Origin: Candidatus Pelagibacter sp.
GTDB lineage: Bacteria > Pseudomonadota > Alphaproteobacteria > Pelagibacterales > Pelagibacteraceae
Direction: 5' to 3'
NCBI GenBank assembly: GCA_028103285.1
Contig: JAOHNF010000001.1
Location: 1-64,000 of the forward strand
DNA: 64,000 bases
Shown here: piece after piece, positions 16,471-23,525 of the stretch
How the letters are laid out: each line of letters begins with the position of its first letter
How positions within the stretch are numbered: the stretch's first letter is position 1
Program-made: the position numbers and the translations under genes
The notes under the pieces: generated by a model
The model's input: only the letters and a program-made list of their open reading frames with translations
Told to the model about the DNA's origin: nothing
The model's database searches: none

Positions 16471-17940
16471 TTAATCTCTAAAACTTTTTTTCTTAAAAGA
16501 ACTTTTTTTATTAGTAAATTTATTTTTAGATCTTGAAGCTGGTCTATCGTCTCTGCTTCCTCTGTCACTTCGATCATCTCTTTTTTTAAATCTTGAAGCT
16601 GGTCTATCGTCTCTGCTTCCTCTGTCACTTCGATCATCTCTTTTTTTAAATCTTGAAGCTGGTCTATCGTCTCTGCTTCCTCTGTCACTTCGATCATCTC
16701 TTTTTTTAAATCTTGAAGCTGATCTATCGTCTCTGCTTCCTCTGTCACTTCGATCATCTCTTTTTTTAAATCTTGATCCACCTCTACTACCGCGTCTATC
16801 AAAAGAACGTCCTCCTCTCTTTCTTCTACCTGTTGCTTCACTTCCAGGTTCTGCTCTAAAATTTGGATCTATTAAGCGTTGAATGGCATTCCACTTTGAT
16901 CTGTCTTCTCCTCCTACAAAACTTAATGCCGAACCTTCTGCTCCTGCTCTAGCCGTTCTACCAATTCTGTGTATAAAGTCTTCAGGAACTTGTGGTAGAT
17001 CAAAATTAATTACATGCTTAATTGCAGGTATATCTAATCCTCTACTCGCAACATCAGTTCCTACCAAAATTCTAAAATGATTATTTCTAAAAGCTTTAAT
17101 AACTTTATCTCTTTTGTTTTGTCTAAGGTTTCCATGTATTGCATCTGCATCGTGATCATCATATTTTAATCGCTTAACCATTTTTTCCGCATTTCTTCTG
17201 GTCTTAACAAAAATTAAAATTGATCCTTTGCGATTATAAATTTCTTTGATTAATTGATTGTATTTATCACCGTCTTTGACTCGAACAACCTCTTGTTTAA
17301 TTTTTGCAATTGGAGTTGAGGTAGAGCCGACTGAAATTCTTGCTGGCTTATTTAAATACTTTTCGGCTAACCTTATGATGTTTCCCGGAAGTGTCGCAGA
17401 AAATAATAGTGTTTGATGTTTTTTTGGAACAGTTCTTAATACTTGATTAATTTGAGGAGTAAAACCCATGTCTAGCATACGATCACTTTCGTCTAATACT
17501 AAAAAAGTAGTGTTTCTAAGATCTAAAGTTCTTCTTTCTAAGTGGTCATTAATTCTTCCAGGTGTTCCAACTATTAGCCTTGGATTTCTTTTCATTTGTT
17601 TAAGTTGTTTTTGCATGGAGTCGCCGCCAATTAATAAAGCTGTTCTTATATTTCCTCTTCCTATTAAATTGGTCATTGTTTGCATAACTTGAGTTGCTAG
17701 CTCTCTTGTTGGTGTCATTACTAAAGCTGTATCTTTTTTTGTTTTCAAAAGAAAATTTACAAGCGGAATACCAAATGCCGCTGTTTTTCCAGTTCCTGTC
17801 TGGGCTGTACCAAGAATATCTTTTCCCTCTAGTGCAACAGGAATAGCCTCTGCTTGAATAGGTGTGGGAGTCTTAAAATTAATCTTAGCAATAGAATCCA
17901 TAAGGATCTGCTCAAGTTTTAGTGATAAAAAATTTTCCAT
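16471..17940 (-). CDS. DEAD-box RNA helicase with repetitive C-terminal tail (RhlE-like)
   Basis: This 489-residue protein has a helicase core at about residues 1-365. Motif Q (FKTPTPIQAEAIP), motif I (AQTGTGKT), PTRELA, motif II written DESD (150-153) instead of DEAD, SAT, and motif VI HRIGRTARAG are present. The tail from about residue 368 is basic, with RGG-like elements (GGRSFDRRGSRGGS), then four near-identical 20-residue units rich in Arg, Asp and Ser. Such tails bind RNA and promote condensation in related helicases. It probably unwinds structured RNA in ribosome assembly and cold response. Confidence 0.92.
   Translation of the reverse strand: MENFLSLKLEQILMDSIAKINFKTPTPIQAEAIPVALEGKDILGTAQTGTGKTAAFGIPLVNFLLKTKKDTALVMTPTRELATQVMQTMTNLIGRGNIRTALLIGGDSMQKQLKQMKRNPRLIVGTPGRINDHLERRTLDLRNTTFLVLDESDRMLDMGFTPQINQVLRTVPKKHQTLLFSATLPGNIIRLAEKYLNKPARISVGSTSTPIAKIKQEVVRVKDGDKYNQLIKEIYNRKGSILIFVKTRRNAEKMVKRLKYDDHDADAIHGNLRQNKRDKVIKAFRNNHFRILVGTDVASRGLDIPAIKHVINFDLPQVPEDFIHRIGRTARAGAEGSALSFVGGEDRSKWNAIQRLIDPNFRAEPGSEATGRRKRGGRSFDRRGSRGGSRFKKRDDRSDRGSRDDRSASRFKKRDDRSDRGSRDDRPASRFKKRDDRSDRGSRDDRPASRFKKRDDRSDRGSRDDRPASRSKNKFTNKKSSFKKKSFRD
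16531..16776. repeat. 60-bp tandem repeat (4.1 copies) inside the helicase tail
   Basis: Copies start at 16531, 16591, 16651 and 16711, with a 6-base partial copy after them. The copies are identical except for one G-to-A change at 16722. The period is a multiple of 3, so each unit encodes 20 residues (SRFKKRDDRSDRGSRDDRPA, with one Ser/Pro variant). Such near-identity at the DNA level implies recent expansion or homogenisation. A long opposite-frame reading on the same strand is a by-product of the repeat. Confidence 0.97.
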
Positions 17941-17998
17941 CTGAATTTAGTTTTTTAAGTAAAATCTAACTATTAATGGGTCTTTATACCCTCGGTTG

Positions 17999-18013
17999 AA
18001 CCTTAGCAAGGTT
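17999..18013 (+). promoter_or_regulatory. Short hairpin in the leader of the SRAP gene run
   Basis: AACCTT-AGC-AAGGTT is a perfect 6-bp stem with a 3-base loop, and an overlapping GGTT-G-AACC could form an alternative pairing. It lies in the 194-base gap between the divergent helicase gene (start 17940) and the 36-residue ORF (18135). It is more GC-rich than its flanks. It could be part of a 5' leader that controls the downstream small ORFs; the function is inferred from position only. Confidence 0.45.
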
Positions 18014-18067
18014 TTGTTATGATCAGAAGTGAAAAAAAGAAAGAAAAGAAAGAGCTTTGGACTTAAA

Positions 18068-18142
18068 ATGAAAAGAAGAAGACAAAAAAGGAATACCAAA
18101 GGTATTTTAAAGATAATAAAAAAAGGAAATAAAAATGTCTAA
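18068..18142 (+). CDS. Possible basic micro-ORF (24 aa)
   Basis: ATG at 18068 opens a 24-codon, strongly basic peptide (MKRRRQKRNTKG...) that ends at 18142 and overlaps the 36-residue ORF start by 8 bases. Immediately upstream, 18019-18066 is a 15-codon frame (MIRSEKKKEKKELWT) that ends one base before this ATG. The chained arrangement suggests leader peptides or a cascade of coupled small ORFs. Support is positional only. Confidence 0.3.
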   Translation: MKRRRQKRNTKGILKIIKKGNKNV

Positions 18143-18245
18143 GCGTTATTCAGGAAAAAGCTTTAAAGATTCAAGTATAATGAAAAAAGCTAAGTTAACT
18201 TTGAAACAAAGAAGAAAGCTTAAAAAAGAGAAGAAAAAAAATTAA
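18135..18245 (+). CDS. Small lysine-rich protein (36 aa)
   Basis: ATG at 18135 begins a 36-residue protein (MSKRYSGKSFKDSS..., then LKQRRKLKKEKKKN). A purine-rich AAAGGAAAT element lies about 8 bases upstream. Its TAA shares its last A with the SRAP start codon, so the two are very probably translationally coupled. The composition resembles small nucleic-acid-binding or ribosome-associated proteins, but no family is recognised. Confidence 0.55.
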   Translation: MSKRYSGKSFKDSSIMKKAKLTLKQRRKLKKEKKKN

Positions 18246-18871
18246 TGTGTGGACGTTACAAAATTTCAAAGCCGGTAAGCAAAACTGTAGATCTTGTTAA
18301 AACCAATATTAAAGTTGAGGACACAGATAATTACAATGCTCACCCTTCACAGAAGCTTCCAATAATTCGTTCTTACACAAATGGCAAAGCATTAGAGCTG
18401 TCTGAATTTGGATATTCTCCAAGCTGGTCAAAAAAAGTAGAGAAGTTTTCTCCGCTTATAAATGCAAGAAAAGAAACTTTAATGGAGAAAGTTACATTTA
18501 AGAATTTAATACAAACATCAAGATGTGTTGTGCCTGCGGATGGATATTATGAGTGGAAAAGAGAGGATAAATCAAAAGTTCCTTATTATTTTACTAAAGA
18601 GGATAATGAAATAATGTTTTTTGCTGCAATTCATCAAAATAATCAATTTTGTATAATCACGAGAGAAGCAACAGAAAAAGTAAGCTCTATTCATCACAGA
18701 GAACCTTTGATCATCAATCAAAGTCAAATCAATAATTATTTAAATATAAAAAAAAATGCTGTGGAAATCTTAAACTCTATTAAACCTCCTGCGCTAAAAT
18801 TTCATGAAATTAGTAAAGACGTAAACAATCCTGTGAACAATGATCCTGCTTTAATAAAACCTGTTAATTAA
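18245..18871 (+). CDS. SOS response-associated peptidase (SRAP/HMCES/YedK)
   Basis: This 208-residue protein covalently captures abasic sites in single-stranded DNA through its N-terminal cysteine. The catalytic Cys2 follows Met1 in MCGRYKIS, which fixes the start. Other family motifs are NARKETL (the Asn and Arg ligands), CVVPADGYYEWK with the catalytic Glu, and SSIHHREPLII with the active-site His. It probably shields abasic sites at replication forks. It is coupled to the 36-residue ORF upstream and abuts the dioxygenase gene downstream. Confidence 0.92.
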   Translation: MCGRYKISKPVSKTVDLVKTNIKVEDTDNYNAHPSQKLPIIRSYTNGKALELSEFGYSPSWSKKVEKFSPLINARKETLMEKVTFKNLIQTSRCVVPADGYYEWKREDKSKVPYYFTKEDNEIMFFAAIHQNNQFCIITREATEKVSSIHHREPLIINQSQINNYLNIKKNAVEILNSIKPPALKFHEISKDVNNPVNNDPALIKPVN

Positions 18872-19684
18872 ATGACTAATATTTCAATCACTAATAGCAA
18901 AAATAATGTTGGTGCTTATATCAATGATATTAATCTTGAAAAATTGGATCAAAATAAAGCGGAAGAAATTAAAAAAGCTTTAAATCAATTTGGAGTTATC
19001 TTTATAAAAGAACAAAATTTAGATCCTGAGTCTTATCAAAACTTTGCTAAATCTATTGGTCAACCTGTTGTTTATCCAAGATTAAAAGGATTAGATGAAA
19101 AATTTCCTTTTATTAATGTCATTGAAAGAAAGCCTGATGATAAAAATTTAAGTTTTGGTTCGAGCTGGCTTCATCAAGATACAAGTTATCTAGCAAATGA
19201 TAGGCCAAGGTATACAATGCTAATGGGAATAGAAATTCCCGATGGACAAGGTAACACTATTTTTTCATCGGGATTTAATGCTTATAAAAAACTTCCAAAT
19301 GAAATTAAAGATAAAATTAAAGACGCTACAGGTATTTTCTCTTCCGCAGGTCCTATTTCCATAACGCGACGTGAACGCGAGGCAGAACAAGGCATAAAAT
19401 CTTCTGAAAGTATGGAAGCAGAACATCCTATTGTGAAAACGGTCAGTGGTAAGAAAACTTTATACGTCTCTCCAGGTCATTTAATGAAAATTAAAAATGT
19501 TAAAGATGAAGATGCTGATTACCTTAAAAATTATTTAACAGAGCATGTAAATAAGCAGGAGTTTATCTTCTCTTACGAATGGTCAAAAGGAGATATTTGT
19601 CTTTGGGATAACTTAAGTATTTTGCACATGGCTAGTGAAATAAAAAACTGTAAGAGAATTATGCATAGAATTACAATTAAGTAA
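18872..19684 (+). CDS. TauD/TfdA family 2-oxoglutarate dioxygenase
   Basis: This 270-residue Fe(II)/2-oxoglutarate-dependent dioxygenase carries the facial triad. His101 and Asp103 (LHQDTSY) and distal His252 (SILHMAS) bind iron, and Arg266 (IMHRITIK) is placed to bind 2-oxoglutarate. The family hydroxylates small acids such as taurine, releasing sulfite, or aryloxyacetates and carnitine precursors. The substrate cannot be assigned. It starts immediately after the SRAP stop codon and runs tail-to-tail into purK with no gap. Confidence 0.85.
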   Translation: MTNISITNSKNNVGAYINDINLEKLDQNKAEEIKKALNQFGVIFIKEQNLDPESYQNFAKSIGQPVVYPRLKGLDEKFPFINVIERKPDDKNLSFGSSWLHQDTSYLANDRPRYTMLMGIEIPDGQGNTIFSSGFNAYKKLPNEIKDKIKDATGIFSSAGPISITRREREAEQGIKSSESMEAEHPIVKTVSGKKTLYVSPGHLMKIKNVKDEDADYLKNYLTEHVNKQEFIFSYEWSKGDICLWDNLSILHMASEIKNCKRIMHRITIK

Positions 19685-20731
19685 TTACTTTTTTAAAATT
19701 GTAAGGTGGCCCATTTTTCTTTTATCTTTGATTTCTTTCTTCCCATAATCAAAGAAAAACTCATTTTCATTAAAAGTTTTTGATCTATATTCTTCGATTT
19801 CTTTTCCTAGAATATTTATCATTTTAGCGGACTTACAAATTATACCAGGTGGTATGATTTTTAAATTACAAACGGCAGCAACGTGACCTGAGTATTGACT
19901 TACGTTAAAAGCATTTATGGTAAGGTGACCTGAGTTATGCGGACGTGGTGCAATTTCATTTACTAAAAGAACATTATTTTTATTTATAAAATACTCAATT
20001 GCGATCGTTCCTACATAATCTAACTGCTCAGCTATTTTTTGTGCACTTTTTAAAGCCTCACTCGTTATTTTATCATTTATTTCTGCGGGAATTTTAGAAT
20101 ACTTTAAAATCTGATTCTCGTGAATATTTTCAATGGGTGCGTAAATCGATATAGCTCCATTTTGAAATCTGGTAAGAATTACTGAAATTTCTTTTTTTAG
20201 ATCAACTTTTTTTTCTAAAATATAGTCAGCAGTAAAACACCAGTCTTTTTTGATATCATCTAAAGAATTTAAAATAAATTGACCATGTCCATCATAGCCG
20301 AGTATATTTGTTTTCAAAATTCCAGGTAATAGACTTTCATTTTTTGAAATATCTTCTACTTTTTCAATAAAAGCCCATTCTGTTGTTTTAATGCCAAGAT
20401 CATTCACAAAAGTTTTCTCTAATTTTCTATTTTGAATAATCTTATTTATATTGGGCTTAGGATAAACTTTTTTTTCTTTATCTATGCTATTTAATATATC
20501 TACAGGAATATTTTCAAACTCAAAAGTAACAACATCTACCTTGCTAATAAAATCTTTTATCTTATTTTGATCATCATATTCACAATATATAAATTGGTCA
20601 CAATAATTTTGTGCAGGACCTTGCTCATCGTCAGATATAACTACCGTTTTTACATTAAGCTTTTTTGCAGCTTGGCACATCATTGATCCTAATTGGCCTG
20701 AGCCTATAATTCCTAAAGTGATGTCTGACAT
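19685..20731 (-). CDS. purK: N5-carboxyaminoimidazole ribonucleotide synthase
   Basis: This 348-residue ATP-grasp enzyme carboxylates AIR using ATP and bicarbonate in purine synthesis. The N-terminal GIIGSGQLGSMMCQAAKKL is the PurK nucleotide-binding signature. ATP-grasp residues appear in LKTNILGYDGHGQ and in VNEIAPRPHNSGH. It lies 3 bases downstream of purE, the partner enzyme that uses its unstable product directly. Confidence 0.95.
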   Translation of the reverse strand: MSDITLGIIGSGQLGSMMCQAAKKLNVKTVVISDDEQGPAQNYCDQFIYCEYDDQNKIKDFISKVDVVTFEFENIPVDILNSIDKEKKVYPKPNINKIIQNRKLEKTFVNDLGIKTTEWAFIEKVEDISKNESLLPGILKTNILGYDGHGQFILNSLDDIKKDWCFTADYILEKKVDLKKEISVILTRFQNGAISIYAPIENIHENQILKYSKIPAEINDKITSEALKSAQKIAEQLDYVGTIAIEYFINKNNVLLVNEIAPRPHNSGHLTINAFNVSQYSGHVAAVCNLKIIPPGIICKSAKMINILGKEIEEYRSKTFNENEFFFDYGKKEIKDKRKMGHLTILKK

Positions 20732-20734
20732 TTA

Positions 20735-21223
20735 CTATTTAGGTTTTTTTTTAATAGATTGCGTTTGTATACGTCTCCATTTTTCTAAATTAGATTTTAC
20801 TTTTTCATCGAAATTGCCGATAATTGACGCAGCAAGTATTCCAGCATTAAAAGCTCCATCAATAGCAAGGCAACCTATTGGGACTCCTTTAGGCATCTGG
20901 GCCATCGAAAGTAAACTATCTAAACCTTTTAATTTCTTAGTTTCCATTGGTACCCCTAAAACCGGTAGCGTTGTTAAAGATGCCACCATACCTGCTAGAT
21001 GTGCAGCTCCACCAGCACCAGCTACAATAACTCCAAATCCTTTTTTTTCTGCTGTTTGTGCAAAATCAAACATTCTTTTTGGTGTCCTGTGAGCGCTAAC
21101 GATCAAAACTTGATATTTTACCTTAAGAATTTCTAAAATTTTTTCGCAATCTTTCATTATGGTGTGATCTGACTGAGATCCCATTATTATTGCTACTTTA
21201 TTATTTTGTTTCTTGAGTTTCAC
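20735..21223 (-). CDS. purE: N5-carboxyaminoimidazole ribonucleotide mutase
   Basis: This 162-residue enzyme moves the carboxyl group of N5-CAIR to C4, giving CAIR. The substrate-binding segments GSQSDHTIM, SAHRTPKRM and AGAGGAAHLAGMVASLTTLPVLGVP are all present and belong to class I (bacterial) PurE. The octameric fold places the conserved histidine of SAHR near the substrate. It is the promoter-proximal gene of the purE-purK pair. Confidence 0.96.
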   Translation of the reverse strand: MKLKKQNNKVAIIMGSQSDHTIMKDCEKILEILKVKYQVLIVSAHRTPKRMFDFAQTAEKKGFGVIVAGAGGAAHLAGMVASLTTLPVLGVPMETKKLKGLDSLLSMAQMPKGVPIGCLAIDGAFNAGILAASIIGNFDEKVKSNLEKWRRIQTQSIKKKPK

Positions 21224-21282
21224 AAATTAATTTAACAATTATTGGTTTAAAAACAATGGCTTAATAAAAATTAAGCTATTTG

Positions 21283-21432
21283 TTGTTTCGGGGGAAAGAT
21301 TATGCTCGAGCTCTAAAAAGTAAAGCTTTTGGCGAGTTTTGGAGCTCAAATAAAGAAATTTTTTTAAGTTTTTTACTGTTATTTTTATTCTTATTTTTCT
21401 TAGATGTTTTTGATTTCATTAGTCCTTTTTAA
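21283..21432 (+). CDS. Possible small membrane protein (49 aa, TTG start)
   Basis: This frame lies in the 303-base gap between purE and ybgC. From TTG at 21283 it reads MFRGKDYARALKSKAFGEF..., followed by a hydrophobic helix of about 17 residues (IFLSFLLLFLFLFFLDVF) and a short end ISPF. The soluble half followed by one membrane helix looks protein-like, and no stop interrupts it. There is no ATG in frame and no Shine-Dalgarno, and the region also folds as a hairpin, so an RNA gene is an alternative. The rest of the gap is AT-rich with nothing recognisable. Confidence 0.4.
   Translation: MFRGKDYARALKSKAFGEFWSSNKEIFLSFLLLFLFLFFLDVFDFISPF
21308..21347. other. Long hairpin within the purE-ybgC gap
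   Basis: GAGCTCTAAAA at 21308-21318 pairs with TTTTGGAGCTC at 21337-21347 over 11 bp with one T-G wobble, enclosing an 18-base loop that itself contains the palindrome AAAGCTTT. It overlaps the possible 49-codon frame. It could be the core of a small RNA or a structured mRNA; no known RNA family is recognised. Confidence 0.5.
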
Positions 21433-21526
21433 TTAATTTTTTTTAGTTTTAGTAATGTTTAATTTACAAACTTGCTATGTTTCTAATGATTAAATTGGGC
21501 GAAGATTTGTCTATTATTGGTCAAAT

Positions 21527-21922
21527 TTATATTTTTCCTAGTAAATCTCTAGGAAGTTTGCTAATCGACCCATTTCTGCCTATTACAGCAAGTTCAACTT
21601 TTGCGGTAACAAGTATTTCTTTTTTTCTTTTAACTTCTTGAATCAAATTCAATCTTACTGATGATTTTTTTGAAACATAAGTACAAACCTCGATATGGTC
21701 TTCAAAATTTGCTGGTTTATGATACTTAACATTACATTCTCTTACTACAAAAATAACATTAAAATCAATTTTCAGTTGATTATGATTTAATTTTAGGCAG
21801 CCATAAATCATTTCAGTTCTAGCCCTTTCTATAAAGTGCAGATACTTTGCGTAGTAAACTATTCCTCCGGCATCTGTGTCCTCATAATATACTTTTGTTT
21901 TATAGGTGTGAAAATTAGACAT
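21527..21922 (-). CDS. ybgC: YbgC/FadM family acyl-CoA thioesterase
   Basis: This 131-residue hotdog-fold thioesterase has the 4-hydroxybenzoyl-CoA thioesterase signature YYEDTDAGGIVYYAKYLHFIERARTE, with Asp17 in the catalytic position. YbgC usually precedes tolQ and acts on acyl-CoA or acyl-ACP near the Tol-Pal envelope complex. Here no tol gene lies beside it, so it is a solitary copy. Confidence 0.88.
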   Translation of the reverse strand: MSNFHTYKTKVYYEDTDAGGIVYYAKYLHFIERARTEMIYGCLKLNHNQLKIDFNVIFVVRECNVKYHKPANFEDHIEVCTYVSKKSSVRLNLIQEVKRKKEILVTAKVELAVIGRNGSISKLPRDLLGKI

Positions 21923-22028
21923 ATTAAAAGCATATGCTTATTGATCTTATTTTTCAATAAAGTTTAAATTCTTTTTTTAGTCTAATTTATGCCAATCAAA
22001 GCACAGAATTTATTATTAGGTTTAGTAC

Positions 22029-22232
22029 ATGAAAACATTATCTATTATATCTTTATTGCTTTTGTTAACAAATTGTGCCGGCAGCAATATAGCCAAAATG
22101 AAAATTGGTAAACGTTGCACGGTATCTGATACAAATCAGCTTCAAGAAAGCTCTTATGTTTGGTTTGTAAGCAAGGATGCAGTCAAAGATTTTGACAAAA
22201 GAATAAATAAATCTAATTGTTTAGATAGTTAA
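22029..22232 (+). CDS. Small lipoprotein (67 aa)
   Basis: The signal peptide MKTLSIISLLLLLTNC ends in a lipobox (LTNC) with the lipidated cysteine at residue 16. The mature part is about 50 residues with two further cysteines (GKRCTVS and KSNCLDS) that could form a disulfide in the periplasm. No domain is recognised. It is followed by an 18-20 bp AT palindrome and another small membrane protein. Confidence 0.7.
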   Translation: MKTLSIISLLLLLTNCAGSNIAKMKIGKRCTVSDTNQLQESSYVWFVSKDAVKDFDKRINKSNCLDS

Positions 22233-22233
22233 A

Positions 22234-22253
22234 TAATTATTTTAAAATAATTA
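22234..22253. repeat. Perfect AT-rich palindrome after the lipoprotein gene
   Basis: AATTATTTTAAAATAATT is a perfect 18-base palindrome, extended by one more T-A pair on the outside. It starts 2 bases after the lipoprotein stop and ends 4 bases before the next ATG. It may act as a weak terminator or a protein-binding site. Its AT content lowers confidence that it is functional. Confidence 0.5.
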
Positions 22254-22257
22254 AAAT

Positions 22258-22464
22258 ATGGTAATAAGGGGTATGGATTTACCCCTTATTATTGCTTGTA
22301 GTGCAATAGTTTTAGTACTTATCATATTTCCGTTAGTAGTTTCGTATAAAGCTGAAAAAAAAAATGGAATCGACAGTCATAAGCCTGCTACTCCTAAAAC
22401 AGAATGGAACAAAATTAAAGAATATGGTAAGCAAATCAATAAAAAAACTAGAGATAATAAATAA
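22258..22464 (+). CDS. Small single-pass membrane protein (68 aa)
   Basis: One hydrophobic helix (DLPLIIACSAIVLVLIIFPLVV, about residues 7-28) is followed by a polar, lysine-rich cytoplasmic-type tail with KPATPKTEW. Two in-frame ATGs are possible, 22258 and 22273. The second lies where the left arm of a strong hairpin meets its loop and would give a more usual N-terminus (MDLPL). No family is recognised. It lies 8 bases before the MBL-fold gene. Confidence 0.6.
   Translation: MVIRGMDLPLIIACSAIVLVLIIFPLVVSYKAEKKNGIDSHKPATPKTEWNKIKEYGKQINKKTRDNK
22263..22290 (+). promoter_or_regulatory. Perfect 11-bp hairpin covering the start of the small membrane protein
   Basis: AATAAGGGGTA (22263-22273) and TACCCCTTATT (22280-22290) are exact complements around the 6-base loop TGGATT. 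The alternative start ATG (22273-22275) straddles the stem-loop junction. The four-G/four-C core makes it stable. It is placed to block or time translation initiation, or to stabilise the transcript. Confidence 0.6.
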
Positions 22465-22472
22465 CTCAAAAA

Positions 22473-23525
22473 ATGTTTAAATATTTTGGTTTGATATTAA
22501 TTTCACTATTGTTTAATCAAACATTGTTAACTATGGATAAAAAACCTTATCATCATTTACCCGACGGAACTTTTAGAAATCCTGAAGGTTCTCCAAAAAG
22601 AGATAGTAATGTAAAATGGTCCTATAAAATATTTAACGCTGAACGAAAAAAAATTAAAATTAATTTTCCTAGTGATCATGTGATTCCAAGAAATGAGGTT
22701 TTAAAAAATCTTCAGGAGAATAAGGATGAGGATTATATAACTTGGATAGGACACGCTACTTTTCTTATTAAGCTAGGTAATACAACAATAATTACAGACC
22801 CTTTATTTTCGAAAAATACTGGGCCTTTAATATTTGGCCCGAAAAGGTATGTTGATCCAGCAATTAAATTAGAAGATGTTCCAAAAACTGATTTATTGCT
22901 ACTTACTCATAACCATTACGATCATTTGGATGTGAGTGCTATCAGAAACTTTCCTCATAAAAATGCAAAAGTTTTATTACCTTTAAAGTTATCAAAATAT
23001 TTTAAGAGATTTAAAGATGTAAATGAGCTTGATTGGTACGATGAAATTCAAGTTAATAAAGATATTAAGGTAACCTTATTGCCTGCTGTACATTGGTCCA
23101 AAAGAAGTTTGTGGGATACTAATAAAACTCTTTGGGGAAACTTCCTAATTGAATATAAAGGAAAAAAAATACTGTTTGCGTGTGATACAGGTCCTGGCAA
23201 TATTTATAAGCAATTAGGGAAAAAATATGGGCCTATCGATATTACTTTTATTAACATCGCAGCTTATAACTTTTTTCCAATGATGCCAGTAAAAGATAAA
23301 TCGGTTTACCACACAAATCCGGAGGAAGCTCTTAAGATAGGTCAAGACCTTAAAAGTAAAAAGGTAATTGGCATGCACTGGGGAACTGTAGTCTTATCGC
23401 TTGAACCAATTATGGAACCACCAAAAAGATTTAAAGATAACGCAAAAGACTATGGTTATTCAAGAGATGATGCGGTAATTTTTAAAATAGGTCAATTAAA
23501 AAAATTAAAAGAAATTATTAATTAA
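22473..23525 (+). CDS. MBL-fold metal-dependent hydrolase (NAPE-PLD-like)
   Basis: This 350-residue protein has an N-terminal hydrophobic segment (about 3-18) that may be a signal peptide. The metallo-beta-lactamase core follows: TWIGHATFLIKLGNTTIITDP, the metal motif THNHYDHLD (His146, His148, Asp150, His151), FACDTGPG and a late GMHWGT histidine. The layout resembles N-acylphosphatidylethanolamine phospholipase D and UlaG-type enzymes. The substrate is unknown; a phospholipid or phosphodiester is plausible. It overlaps the convergent coiled-coil gene by 8 bases. Confidence 0.85.
   Translation: MFKYFGLILISLLFNQTLLTMDKKPYHHLPDGTFRNPEGSPKRDSNVKWSYKIFNAERKKIKINFPSDHVIPRNEVLKNLQENKDEDYITWIGHATFLIKLGNTTIITDPLFSKNTGPLIFGPKRYVDPAIKLEDVPKTDLLLLTHNHYDHLDVSAIRNFPHKNAKVLLPLKLSKYFKRFKDVNELDWYDEIQVNKDIKVTLLPAVHWSKRSLWDTNKTLWGNFLIEYKGKKILFACDTGPGNIYKQLGKKYGPIDITFINIAAYNFFPMMPVKDKSVYHTNPEEALKIGQDLKSKKVIGMHWGTVVLSLEPIMEPPKRFKDNAKDYGYSRDDAVIFKIGQLKKLKEIIN

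Noticed and set aside
16458..16841. A 127-codon minus-strand frame made of repeated Glu-rich units over the helicase tail.
   Set aside because: It is the alternative frame of the 60-bp repeat; because 60 is divisible by 3, every frame without a stop stays open. The helicase frame is continuous with a conserved core.
21989..22111. A 40-codon plus-strand frame overlapping the lipoprotein start.
   Set aside because: It has no recognisable motif, and the overlapping lipoprotein has a clear signal peptide and lipobox.
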